Shown here piece by piece: positions 1 through 7,919 of a stretch of DNA of 64,000 nucleotides. The translations under genes and the position numbers were made by a program. The notes under the pieces were generated by a model, which ran no database searches, was not told where the DNA came from, and saw only the letters and a program-made list of their open reading frames with translations. Numbering within the stretch: the stretch's first letter is position 1; every line of letters starts with the position of its first letter. Source of the stretch: an uncultured Parabacteroides sp. (GTDB taxonomy: Bacteria; Bacteroidota; Bacteroidia; Bacteroidales; Tannerellaceae); assembly GCA_934725305.1 (NCBI GenBank), contig CAKVBA010000006.1, positions 1 to 64,000 on the forward strand. The letters run 5' to 3'.

Positions 1-122
1 ATAAGTTTTATTTTTGGGTACAAAGATACTGGACGAAGAGATTGCAGAAAATACGTACTTTACCGGAGGCTTACGATATAAGGTCTAAAAATATGTTTGT
101 ATCATTGACTACTATATCCATG

Positions 123-1208
123 TCATACTAAATTAAGGTTTTCTCTTACTTCGTGAACGGAACAGCCTAATAAGGAAGCACATTTCGATTCAGTGATTAT
201 TTCATTGGCGAGCAGTTTGAAAACAAGACGTTCGAATCTTTTGCAATGCTCATCCTGAAAAACACTTTTTTCAACATTTTCCTTGAATTGTTTAGAAAAA
301 TTCTTTCTTTTGTAAAAAGAAGTATATCTGTTTTGAGAAATAATATTAGCCTGTCTAGCCTTTACCATCATAGCTTCTACAGATATACCAAATTGACATT
401 GTATGTCTTTTAGTTCAATCAATGATATATTTTTCCTAATTTTCCCAATCTTTTCAATAAATACTTCAGTTGGAAGAAGGACTTCATTGGCAAAAATATT
501 GCAAAGCCTTTCTTCATCAACACCTTCTGCAAATTTCATGACTTTATGGCCAATTTCATGAAAAAGAGATAACCGTTTCCTCTCAGGAATAAAATTTCTG
601 TTTAATACAATAACGAAAATATTATCAAAGGTAAAACTGTTCCCGTCAAATTTTCTACATGCATCAACCTCTATAATTTTCACTCCTGAAGTTTCGAGTA
701 ATTCAATAGGAGTGGTGATAGGAGAATCTCCAAGGCAGAAATCTTGTCTGAATCTGGCTGCAATTGAAAGAGCATCATTATCGTCTTTTACAGGAGTATC
801 AAAGTAATTGATTGTAAAGTTCCTTGACTCTCCAGTCATGTTTTCCACTTCTATGTATTTTTCTAATTCAGATGAAGCAAAGTAGTTAATTGCTTCTATT
901 TCTTTCTTTCCAAGCGATGCCTGTTTCCTATATTTTATTTTTTCTAATTCTATAGAAATAGTAATGGGGCGAAAAAAATCATCAATACGGAGTCCCAAAG
1001 AAGAAGCTAATTTAATCATCACTTTGCTTGAGGGAAATATTTCTCCCTTTTCGTATTTGGCTAAAGCATTAGCAGATACTTCTCCATTCATTTCTTCACT
1101 CAGTTTTCTTAAGGACATGCCACGCATCTTACGTGCATTTTTTAGTCGTATGGGGAATATATCTTTCATATCAGTTGTTATTAGAGTTTTCAAAATTACA
1201 TATTTCAT
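123..1208 (-). CDS. XRE-type HTH regulator fused to ImmA/IrrE-like zinc peptidase
   Basis: The 361-residue protein has an N-terminal helix-turn-helix of the XRE type (about residues 18-75, with RLKNARKMRGMSLRKLSEEM) and a central peptidase-like domain containing LFHEIGHKVM near residue 215, the HExxH-like zinc motif of the ImmA/IrrE (DUF955) family. In this family the peptidase commonly cleaves or controls a repressor or antitoxin and the HTH binds its own promoter. The first ATG gives 13 extra residues; an internal Met at about 1169 (MKDIFPIRLK) begins at the usual HTH start and may be the real one. No toxin partner is visible next to it, and the downstream side holds a decayed transposase, so this is an accessory patch. 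A stand-alone stress or mobile-element regulator is most likely. Confidence 0.85.
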   Translation of the reverse strand: MKYVILKTLITTDMKDIFPIRLKNARKMRGMSLRKLSEEMNGEVSANALAKYEKGEIFPSSKVMIKLASSLGLRIDDFFRPITISIELEKIKYRKQASLGKKEIEAINYFASSELEKYIEVENMTGESRNFTINYFDTPVKDDNDALSIAARFRQDFCLGDSPITTPIELLETSGVKIIEVDACRKFDGNSFTFDNIFVIVLNRNFIPERKRLSLFHEIGHKVMKFAEGVDEERLCNIFANEVLLPTEVFIEKIGKIRKNISLIELKDIQCQFGISVEAMMVKARQANIISQNRYTSFYKRKNFSKQFKENVEKSVFQDEHCKRFERLVFKLLANEIITESKCASLLGCSVHEVRENLNLV

Positions 1209-1272
1209 TTGATTCCGTAAACCATTTATTCCCTTTTAACACTTACAATAGTTCGTTAAAAATTCGCCAAGC

Positions 1273-1564
1273 TTAAGCGGCTCTGGCAGTAAATAAAATA
1301 AGATCTTTGAAAAGTTTGTTAACAACTTGTAGATTAGGGTTAATCCCAAACACGCAAATAAATCGTTCAAGCATATAAGCATTGTGTATGAATGATTTGC
1401 AAGAGGATATGGAATAGGCTATTGAGCCTCTTACATGCCGATTTGGTCAAGTTGACAGCTGCAAGCGATGCTTTGAAGTGAAAATCAAACTTTCTGAAGT
1501 CAGTTGACTGATAGTTGGAGCACATTTCTTCATGCTTAACCATTCGTTTTTGACAACATCTCAA
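1273..1564 (-). pseudogene. C-terminal remnant of a transposase, frameshifted
   Basis: An open frame ending at 1367 contains STDFRKFDFHFKASLAAVN, typical of the C-terminal part of a DDE transposase. The protein continues in another frame downstream (minus strand, about 1378 to a stop at 1273-1275) as NAYMLERFICVFGINPNL, ending in LFKDLILFTARAA. The two pieces fit one protein if there is a frameshift near 1375-1380. The N-terminal half and the catalytic residues are missing. I read this as a dead insertion-sequence fragment; the exact IS family is not certain. Confidence 0.7.
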
Positions 1565-1789
1565 TGACCTCTTTAATGTTTTCGAACCGACTTTTGCCGG
1601 TTCTATTGTTTAACTTTTATTTTTTCGGTAAAAATTCACCTAAGTATTGACTTAAAACAACAACCAATTACAATGATATAATTATAGTTTATTTTGCTGA
1701 GAGATAAAAGATAAAATCACACAGACTTCTTAATGGGGTTACCCTCAAAGTTTTTCTCCCCTTTGTACAAGATATAGTATTTAAGATAT
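1565..1789. other. Short intergenic stretch, nothing recognised
   Basis: AT-rich DNA between the transposase remnant and the ADP-ribosylglycohydrolase gene. I see no convincing gene, RNA or repeat in it. Confidence 0.5.
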
Positions 1790-2566
1790 TCATCCTTTTC
1801 CATTCCGTCTCACTACTAATGATTTGTAAAACTCAGCAACATTGCTCTCCATAAGATTGGGTAGGAAGCTAAGCGCAACATCTGATATTTCTTTCGGTAC
1901 GCCCCATATCGCTTCTGCTATGGAGCCAACTATCGCACCGATGGTGTCACTATCGCCACCAACCGCAATAGCGTAGCGTATGGCTTCTTCAAAACTGTTT
2001 GCCTTATTGATGATCCCGAACACAACGGGCATTGTGCCCTGACAAGTCTCGTCAAACCTGTTCTGCCCAAGCATAGGCTCAACCCATTGTGGGTAAAACA
2101 CTGTCATTGCAGCAAGCATCGCTTCTTTACCCTGTTTACGTGCAAGAAATATGGCAGTTGCAGTAGCCACAGCACCCTTGATGCCCTCCGAATGATTGTG
2201 TGTTGGCAGAGCCGTTTTCTCTGCTTCTCGCTGAACTTCTTCCAAGTTGTCAAACCACCAGGCTACGGGAGAGACACGCATTGCAGATCCATTTCCGTAG
2301 CTGTTATATGGTTGCGGATTATCAGAAGCCAGCCAACGGGCAAAACTGCCACCATATGAACCCATAGGATGTGGATAAGCCAAACACCAGGATCTAAGGC
2401 TCTCCTCGTAACTGATGCCATTCACAAGCGCATAGCCAATAGCCAAAGTGCAGATACTGTCATCAGTAAAACTACATTCGTTAGTAAATAGTTTAAAATT
2501 CAGATCATTTGTGTTGTTGAACTCAAAACGTGAGCCAACAATGTCACCCACCATTGCTCCAATCAT
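1790..2566 (-). CDS. ADP-ribosylglycohydrolase family protein
   Basis: From the ATG at 2566 the protein is 258 residues and begins MIGAMVGDIVGSRFEF, the usual N-terminus of the ARH/DraG family; the longer frame starting at 2638 adds non-family residues lying inside the upstream gene. Metal-binding motifs are visible: FTDDSICTLAIG near the N-terminus and GGDSDTIGAIVGSIAEA near residue 203. Family members remove ADP-ribose from proteins or nucleotides, or hydrolyse related ADP-ribose compounds, using two Mg ions. The start overlaps the stop of the DUF1810 gene by 4 bp (ATGA on the minus strand), so the two are translationally coupled and probably act on the same substrate. Cytoplasmic; the substrate is unknown. 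Confidence 0.88.
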   Translation of the reverse strand: MIGAMVGDIVGSRFEFNNTNDLNFKLFTNECSFTDDSICTLAIGYALVNGISYEESLRSWCLAYPHPMGSYGGSFARWLASDNPQPYNSYGNGSAMRVSPVAWWFDNLEEVQREAEKTALPTHNHSEGIKGAVATATAIFLARKQGKEAMLAAMTVFYPQWVEPMLGQNRFDETCQGTMPVVFGIINKANSFEEAIRYAIAVGGDSDTIGAIVGSIAEAIWGVPKEISDVALSFLPNLMESNVAEFYKSLVVRRNGKG

Positions 2567-3027
2567 GATTTGTCCTCCCGTGTTTTTGTCTCTGATACGA
2601 TTCGCTCTCCTTTTACTATCGCAAGGGTTCGATGGCAACGTTTTCTCTCATAGAAGTTTTCAAGCACATCGTTGAATTTATCTCCCGGCGAAACAATGTC
2701 GAAAAGAGTCATGCAAGAGCGAACCTTCATGGCATCGGTCCCGCCAAAAATCTGTTCTGCTGTATCTTTTTGTTCGAGCAAAGCGTCAGTTATTTCATAC
2801 AGTCGGGCAGACAATGTTTCGTTTTCCAGATAAGCCTTTGCTTCCAATAGCGAACTGATACCATAGAACTTTGAATTATCACTCTGTCCAAGTGTGGCTA
2901 TCTGAGGGAAAATAAACCAAATCCAATGGCTTTCTTTGCGCCCGTTCCTTACTTCGTTCAAAGCTGTATTATACTCATCATATCTATCTTGTGCCGTAAT
3001 AAAACGGTCTAAATCAAATAAATTCAT
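2563..3027 (-). CDS. DUF1810 family protein
   Basis: A 154-residue protein beginning MNLFDLDRFITAQDRYDEY, with the HWIWFIFPQ motif near residues 34-42 and RSCMTLFDIVSPGDKF near residue 102, features I associate with DUF1810 (YfhM-like) proteins. The biochemical role of this family is not settled. It is the first gene of a two-gene unit with the ADP-ribosylglycohydrolase, sharing a 4-bp overlap, so a role in ADP-ribose or NAD chemistry is a reasonable inference but not shown. A complete IS4-type element begins 28 bp upstream of its ATG, so the native promoter has probably been separated from the gene. Confidence 0.8.
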   Translation of the reverse strand: MNLFDLDRFITAQDRYDEYNTALNEVRNGRKESHWIWFIFPQIATLGQSDNSKFYGISSLLEAKAYLENETLSARLYEITDALLEQKDTAEQIFGGTDAMKVRSCMTLFDIVSPGDKFNDVLENFYERKRCHRTLAIVKGERIVSETKTREDKS

Positions 3028-3042
3028 ACTCTTTATATTATA

Positions 3043-3054
3043 AATGGTTCATTA
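3043..3054. repeat. Left target-site duplication of the IS4 element
   Basis: AATGGTTCATTA, identical to 4386-4397, immediately outside the left inverted repeat. Confidence 0.88.
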
Positions 3055-3150
3055 CTAGTGATGCGATATTAATCGCTTAATTATAGTTATACATTTGATA
3101 TTTAATCATTTACAAGCGTTCTTTGTTTTTTTGATTTGAAATTGATTGAG

Positions 3151-3158
3151 TAATTTTG
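3151..3158 (+). promoter_or_regulatory. -7 promoter box of the IS transposase
   Basis: TAATTTTG matches the Bacteroidetes TAnnTTTG consensus and lies 19 bp before the transposase ATG; a TTTG at 3130-3133 sits 17 bp upstream as a possible -33 element. Confidence 0.6.
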
Positions 3159-3177
3159 CAGCCAAAACTGCAAGATT

Positions 3178-4356
3178 ATGAACATCGGCAAATATATCTT
3201 TGCTCAAGTCATCGACTTCATACCTCGCTACCAATTTGACAAGTTGGTGAAGAAGTATAAAGGTGACTGGCATGCAAAAGATTTATCCTGCTATAACCAG
3301 TTGCTCCATCTGCTATTTGGTCAGATTACTGGTTGTGTATCCATCCGTGATATTTGTCTGTGCCTAGAGGCTCATGGAAGTAGCATATACCACCTTGGAA
3401 TTCGCAAGTCCGTTAATCAATCCAATTTATGTCATGCTAATGAGAAAAGGGACTATCGCATCTACGAAGGACTTGGCATGTATCTAATCGGCATCGTCCG
3501 ACTAATGTATTCAAACACAAAGGTTGCTGAGATAACGATAGACAATGTCCTCTATGCGCTTGACTCTACAACTATCTCAACAAGCATTGTTCTGGCTGCA
3601 TGGGCATTGGGCAAGTATAGCAAAGGCGCAGTCAAAATGCACACACTGCTGGATCTTCGTGGAAGCATTCCGGCAAATATCCATATTACAGATGGAAAAT
3701 GGCATGACAGCAATGAACTGGATGAGATTGTGCCTGAACCATTTGCGTTCTATATGATGGACAAAGCATACGTTGATTTCATCGCTTTGTTTCGCTTTCA
3801 CAAAGCCGGTGCATATTGGATAAGTCGTCCCAAAGACAATATGAGATACGAGGTCGTTAACCATCGTCTAGACTTTGATCCAAGTACAGGAATCTGTGGC
3901 GATTTCATCATAAAACTGACTACCCATAAGTCGAAGAAACTCTATCCAGAACCTATCAGGATGGTTACTTATCATGACTCGGTAACAGGCAATGATGTGG
4001 AATTTATTACCAACAACTTTGAGATCAGTGCCCTTGAGGTCGCCAATCTATACCGTCATAGATGGGATATTGAGGTTTTCTTCAAGTGGATAAAGCAGAA
4101 TATCGTAGTGAAGAACTTGTGGGGATATTCAGAGAATGCAGTACGTACTCATTTATGGGTTGCTATAATTGCATATCTGATAATCGCCAAAATCAAGGCT
4201 GACTACAAAAGTCCGTATTCAATCACCGAGGTGGCTACGTTAATAAGAATCTCCGCACTCGAAAGGGTGGATTTGAGAGACCTCATAACTAAGCCAAAGG
4301 ACTCAATCATTCAAAAACAAGATGTCAAAGAACTCACTTTATTTGATGAATTTTAA
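3178..4356 (+). CDS. IS4-family DDE transposase
   Basis: A full-length 392-residue transposase with an N-terminal DUF4372-like segment (MNIGKYIFAQVIDFIPRYQF) and an RNase-H-like DDE domain. Likely catalytic residues are the Asp in YALDSTTIS (about residue 129), the Asp in MMDKAYVDF (about residue 200) and the Glu of the YREK-like signature YRHRWDIEVFFKWIKQN (about residue 302), the IS4-family hallmark. It catalyses excision and insertion of the surrounding element. The gene is intact, has its own promoter box just upstream, and is nearly as long as the IS that carries it. Confidence 0.93.
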   Translation: MNIGKYIFAQVIDFIPRYQFDKLVKKYKGDWHAKDLSCYNQLLHLLFGQITGCVSIRDICLCLEAHGSSIYHLGIRKSVNQSNLCHANEKRDYRIYEGLGMYLIGIVRLMYSNTKVAEITIDNVLYALDSTTISTSIVLAAWALGKYSKGAVKMHTLLDLRGSIPANIHITDGKWHDSNELDEIVPEPFAFYMMDKAYVDFIALFRFHKAGAYWISRPKDNMRYEVVNHRLDFDPSTGICGDFIIKLTTHKSKKLYPEPIRMVTYHDSVTGNDVEFITNNFEISALEVANLYRHRWDIEVFFKWIKQNIVVKNLWGYSENAVRTHLWVAIIAYLIIAKIKADYKSPYSITEVATLIRISALERVDLRDLITKPKDSIIQKQDVKELTLFDEF

Positions 4357-4385
4357 TAACCGTGCGATTTTATCGCATCAGTACT

Positions 4386-4397
4386 AATGGTTCATTA
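4386..4397. repeat. Right target-site duplication of the IS4 element
   Basis: AATGGTTCATTA, identical to 3043-3054, immediately outside the right inverted repeat. Confidence 0.88.
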
Positions 4398-5060
4398 TGA
4401 GTGCAAAGTCTTAGCCCAATACAAAGGTGGACTTTTTTAGAAATATAAAAAAACAACATGAATCCATACAAAGTTAGCTATTTTAACTCAACTTCAACAG
4501 CGACCCAATAAAAATTCTCTAAAAATCAACCCTTTCCTTTTTTTGGCTGATTTTCGTTGGGTTCTACGGATTTTCCTATTCCGCTGAATGGGGATTTAAT
4601 TAAACAATAAACTTTTTCCTAACACTGACGCAAAGATAAAAACACTGTTTGTGGCTTTTCCGCTTTTGTCCGTATCTGTCCGCCTTTGTCTATGTCTGTC
4701 TATCTTTATCCGCTCCGTTTTACTGCCTTTTGGAGCTGAAAACGGGTCGTTTATTTGCCAAAACGGAGTAGGCACTCCGTTTTTGACCCGTTTTTGTGGC
4801 TTTTTTGACCGTTGAAACAGGTTCTCATTCGCCAAATTCTTCATGATAAGATTTCAGTGAAAATTCCTCGCGCGCGCACGCGAGAGTGGTGGTGGTTAAA
4901 AATATTCTTTTCTTTACTCTCCTTTACTCTCCTTTTCTTTTCTTTGTGGGATTTCTGCCCGAGAAACAGGGGTTTTTTCCCGGGAAATGGGGGTTTCTGC
5001 CCGGGAAATGGGGGTTTCTGCCCGGGAAACTCAACAAAATATCTTCATCGATGAATGCTT
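4398..5060. other. Gene-free, low-complexity intergenic region
   Basis: No convincing gene. It holds simple C/T-rich stretches near 4670-4720, a short palindrome CGGAGTAGGCACTCCG near 4764, a CG-alternating stretch near 4870, and a GC-rich 21-bp tandem array (separate entry). Open frames here are translations of the simple repeats and lack family features. Confidence 0.6.
4946..5030. repeat. GC-rich 21-bp tandem repeat (about 3.5 copies)
   Basis: The unit is CCCGGGAAATGGGGGTTTCTG; two adjacent copies are identical and a third, upstream, is diverged (CCCGAGAAACAGGGG). Each unit has a CCCGGG palindrome and a run of five G. The period is a multiple of 3, which keeps accidental reading frames open. 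Confidence 0.85.
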
Positions 5061-5139
5061 TACCCCAATTCGGTCATTAGATTACGATTCTTGTTGGTAC
5101 TTGTTTTAAGCAGATTGCAATGGCTACGTTGAAGGCATA
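5061..5139. repeat. Left part of a MITE-like element, interrupted
   Basis: Starts with TACCCCAATTCGGTCATTAG and matches the left 79 bases of the intact element at 20199-20397 (reverse orientation), through the sequence GAAGGCATA. The match then stops, and a copy of the 341-bp repeat begins 12 bp later. Confidence 0.75.
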
Positions 5140-5150
5140 TTTATCATCCA

Positions 5151-5491
5151 TAAAAATACAATAAGCAACAGGTAAAAAAGAGACTGCTAATCCGGTCAAA
5201 AAGGAGTAAGCTATTTCCGGAAATTGGGTAACTACTCCGTTCCGACGGAGTAGTTATTCCGTCTGAGCGGAGTGCCTACCCATTTTCAAAAAAGTCCCTA
5301 CCCTTTTTTGAAAAAGTCTATACCCTTTTTCCAAAAACTCTATAGACCATTGAAAGATAGTCTATAACCCCTTTTTTCAGGGTGTTTGGATCGAGACAGA
5401 TTCGTCTGTCAAGTCCGGCGAAATTGCCTATCGTTTCTGTCGGATCCGCTACCGATTTTAGCAACCAATAATCCGGATAAAAATACAATAA
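5151..5491 (-). repeat. 341-bp interspersed repeat, copy A
   Basis: Bounded on both sides by TAAAAATACAATAA in the same orientation (5151-5164 and 5478-5491), the complement of the TTATTGTATTTTA ends of the other copies. The interior holds degenerate units of about 22 bp of the type GTAGGCACTCCGNNCGGA, including the hairpin CTACTCCGT/ACGGAGTAG near 5229-5250. No gene is supported. Confidence 0.85.
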
Positions 5492-5546
5492 CTATCTCTC
5501 ATTCTAACAATAGACTATTCATTTATATAAACAGGCAAGTTGATGT

Positions 5547-5726
5547 TTATCCCAAATCGGTCATTATACGTGTAATAATTCGTGGCCAAGTCTGTAATAC
5601 GTTGACAATGATTTTACTAAAAGTTTATAATCAAACAGTTACAAAGTCAACCACGAAAAATGGAAAGAATAGAAATATTCAGCTGTTTTTACTTTTTTCG
5701 TTCTAATGACCGATTTGGGTTTAAGG
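5547..5726. repeat. MITE-like element with inverted terminal repeats
   Basis: The left end TTATCCCAAATCGGTCATTA (from 5547) is the reverse complement of the right end TAATGACCGATTTGGG (ending 5726), apart from a few mismatches. The right 70 bases match the right part of the element at 52437-52617. The right end overlaps the stop codon of the HEAT-repeat gene. Confidence 0.75.
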
Positions 5727-7919
5727 CAACTTGTCAGAACGAGCCTCTTCGCCATCCGGCATCGGGCCGATACGGTTCAGCAAAGAGCGCACCTCCTTAT
5801 CGACATATTCCGGATGATTATGGGCAATGCTCCAAACCGCATTCGCCGCAGCACGACACACGGCCGGATCTTTTGACTCTAAGAACTCGGCGGCATACAG
5901 CATTGAGGCGAGGGTTTCGACCTGCCGGAGCCGTTGCAAAACCAACATCTGCATCTCGCCGGTCGATGCAATCTCCATCGCCTTGCGCAGATCGGTCAAA
6001 CGGTTCTCGTCGCTCCTATCGGATGATGAGACCCATGTGACATATCGTCTCAGAGCCTTGAGGCTCATTTGGGCATCACTGCTGTCTTTGGCCACCTGAT
6101 AGAGACAATCGGCGGCACGAGGGTCTTCCCACTTCAGCAAAGCCGCCACGGCAGCCTCCTTCACGGTCGATTGGCTCTGCCTGCATCCCTCAACAATCAG
6201 ATCAAGGGCACTCTGCTCGCCGGTAGTGGCCAACACATTGTAGTATAAATGTTTCTTGCTTTCACCGGCCTGAATCATACGATGCGAAATGGTGACCACC
6301 TGCTGCGCCGGATCCATCTGGCTGATAGCCGTAACCACGGCCTGTTGCAATGGCTCAATGGTTGTGGCTTCGGCCGTCTCCAACATGCCACACATCATGG
6401 TCAGATCTTTCTCTGTCACCACATCTTTCAGGGCTTTATAGGCAGCTGCTTTCACTTCGGGCCGGTCCGAACGAGTCTGACTGATCACCGTATTGACACT
6501 GCCATTGGCCTTGCGCATCGCCAACAGCTCCAATCCGGCCACCTTGCCGGCATCACTCTTGGCCTGCGGTATCATGCGAGACACGGCGTGATCGATATCT
6601 CCGGGGAAAACGGACAAGGCTTCACGAGCCAACAACACGGTCCGCTCGTCTTCGACTGCCAACAGATTGGACAAGACCGGAATAACCGATCGGTTGCCGA
6701 TCCGGGTCAGCGCCCAGACTGCGGCCTGCTTCACCTCAAAATCGGGATTCTTCAGCTGATCGATCAACAGCTGCTGCAATGTCAGGTCAAAACGGATCTC
6801 TAATGTCTTCAACAGATTTTGTTTTGCCGAAGTCTTACATTCGCGACTCAGCCAGTTGAGCAGATCGACCTTCACCTCCGGTTTGGCCTTTGCCATTGTC
6901 TTCATCAATTCGATATACAAAGAGGCATCGGCATAGTCTGAAGCAAAAGTCAGGGCTGCACTACGATAGCTTCTACCGGGATCCTTCATGGCACCCTGCA
7001 ACAGCTTGACACGATCTTCGGCTTTGACAGACAACAGAATCTGCAAAGCAGCCTCACGCGTGGACTCTTGTCCCGCTTCAGTGGCTCGCTTCATCAGATC
7101 GGCTGCCGCCTTCGCTACCACTTTCGCATCATCCAACAAAGCCAGACGCCTGAGCAGCGTGCAATAGGCTTCCGTGGCCCTGCTCTTATCGTGCGCATAA
7201 CCAACCTTTTCAGCCGCTTCGCCCAAGAGCTTCAGCGAAGCCTTCGTACCTACACGACTCAGCGCATATAAAGTTACCTGTTGCAACTCTTCATCCGCCG
7301 ACCCCAGAAACACAGTCAGCTGCTCTTCGGCATCCGCTGCCTCGGCGTCGCCCAGTGCCTTGATCACATCTCGCTGCGTTTTTGGAGTGCCTCTACGCTT
7401 CATCAACGCCGCCTTTAACGCCCTGATGGCAGCCTCACTCTTGATGGCGGCCAAGGCCTGTGCAGCCGAAGCACTCAGACGCTCATCGGTCAGATAAACG
7501 CTCAACGCCTCCACCGATTCGTCACGGCCTATCAGCTGTAGCTGACGGATGATAAACTCTTTCTTGTCAAGCTCTTCTACCCTATCCAACGCTTTGAGAT
7601 AGGCCTTTGCAACCACCATGCGGGCAGACTCTTCGCCCTTTGCCACCACAAAGTGGGTCAAGCCACTCAACGCCCAATCGCCCTGCGCATCACTGTCTTT
7701 GCCAAGTGCATTAATCCGGTTGATCAGTCTCGACACGCTCTCTTCACTGCCACTTTTCAAATCGTTGACTAGCTGATTATAGTGATCCTGCTGCAGTGCC
7801 GACATCTGTGCCAACACCTCCACAGAGACCGATTGAGCCGCATGATCTGTCGCTACCTGCCCCGTCATCAGCCGGGCACACAACAACAAGGCGGCAATGG
7901 ATATATATCTTCTTTTCAT
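5721..7919 (-). CDS. Exported HEAT-repeat protein, C-terminus ends in a MITE
   Basis: A 732-residue protein with a signal peptide (ISIAALLLCARLMTGQ, cleavage near residue 20) followed almost entirely by alpha-helical HEAT repeats, e.g. VKQAAVWALTRIGNRSVIPV and VKEAAVAALLKWEDP. HEAT solenoids are protein-binding scaffolds; the export signal places it in the periplasm or cell surface. Its ATG overlaps the stop of the outer-membrane gene by 4 bp, so the two are coupled. The stop codon (TTA on the plus strand at 5721-5723) lies in the terminal inverted repeat of the MITE at 5547-5726. Related Bacteroidetes proteins that I remember carry a DUF1080 domain after such a HEAT region, so loss of a C-terminal domain is possible. 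No enzyme domain is visible. Confidence 0.82.
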   Translation of the reverse strand: MKRRYISIAALLLCARLMTGQVATDHAAQSVSVEVLAQMSALQQDHYNQLVNDLKSGSEESVSRLINRINALGKDSDAQGDWALSGLTHFVVAKGEESARMVVAKAYLKALDRVEELDKKEFIIRQLQLIGRDESVEALSVYLTDERLSASAAQALAAIKSEAAIRALKAALMKRRGTPKTQRDVIKALGDAEAADAEEQLTVFLGSADEELQQVTLYALSRVGTKASLKLLGEAAEKVGYAHDKSRATEAYCTLLRRLALLDDAKVVAKAAADLMKRATEAGQESTREAALQILLSVKAEDRVKLLQGAMKDPGRSYRSAALTFASDYADASLYIELMKTMAKAKPEVKVDLLNWLSRECKTSAKQNLLKTLEIRFDLTLQQLLIDQLKNPDFEVKQAAVWALTRIGNRSVIPVLSNLLAVEDERTVLLAREALSVFPGDIDHAVSRMIPQAKSDAGKVAGLELLAMRKANGSVNTVISQTRSDRPEVKAAAYKALKDVVTEKDLTMMCGMLETAEATTIEPLQQAVVTAISQMDPAQQVVTISHRMIQAGESKKHLYYNVLATTGEQSALDLIVEGCRQSQSTVKEAAVAALLKWEDPRAADCLYQVAKDSSDAQMSLKALRRYVTWVSSSDRSDENRLTDLRKAMEIASTGEMQMLVLQRLRQVETLASMLYAAEFLESKDPAVCRAAANAVWSIAHNHPEYVDKEVRSLLNRIGPMPDGEEARSDKLP

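Larger units (their letters stand above)
3055..4385 (+). mobile_element. Complete IS4-family insertion sequence
   Basis: The 1331-bp element is flanked by an exact 12-bp direct repeat AATGGTTCATTA (3043-3054 and 4386-4397), in the size range of IS4-family target duplications. The ends carry imperfect inverted repeats sharing GATGCGATA followed 1-2 bases later by AATCGC. It encodes one intact transposase. The clean duplication and intact gene suggest a recent insertion. Confidence 0.9.

Noticed and set aside
4596..4844. Basic 82-residue frame near 4.7 kb
   Set aside because: Built from simple C/T-rich repeats; no start context, promoter box or recognisable motif.
4812..5080. Two open frames over the GC-rich tandem array (PGNGGFCPGNGGF-like)
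   Set aside because: They are frames kept open by a 21-bp repeat; both frames look alike and no family or promoter supports them.
5386..5706. Open frame in repeat copy A and the MITE
   Set aside because: It crosses boundaries of two repeat elements and has no counterpart in the other copies.
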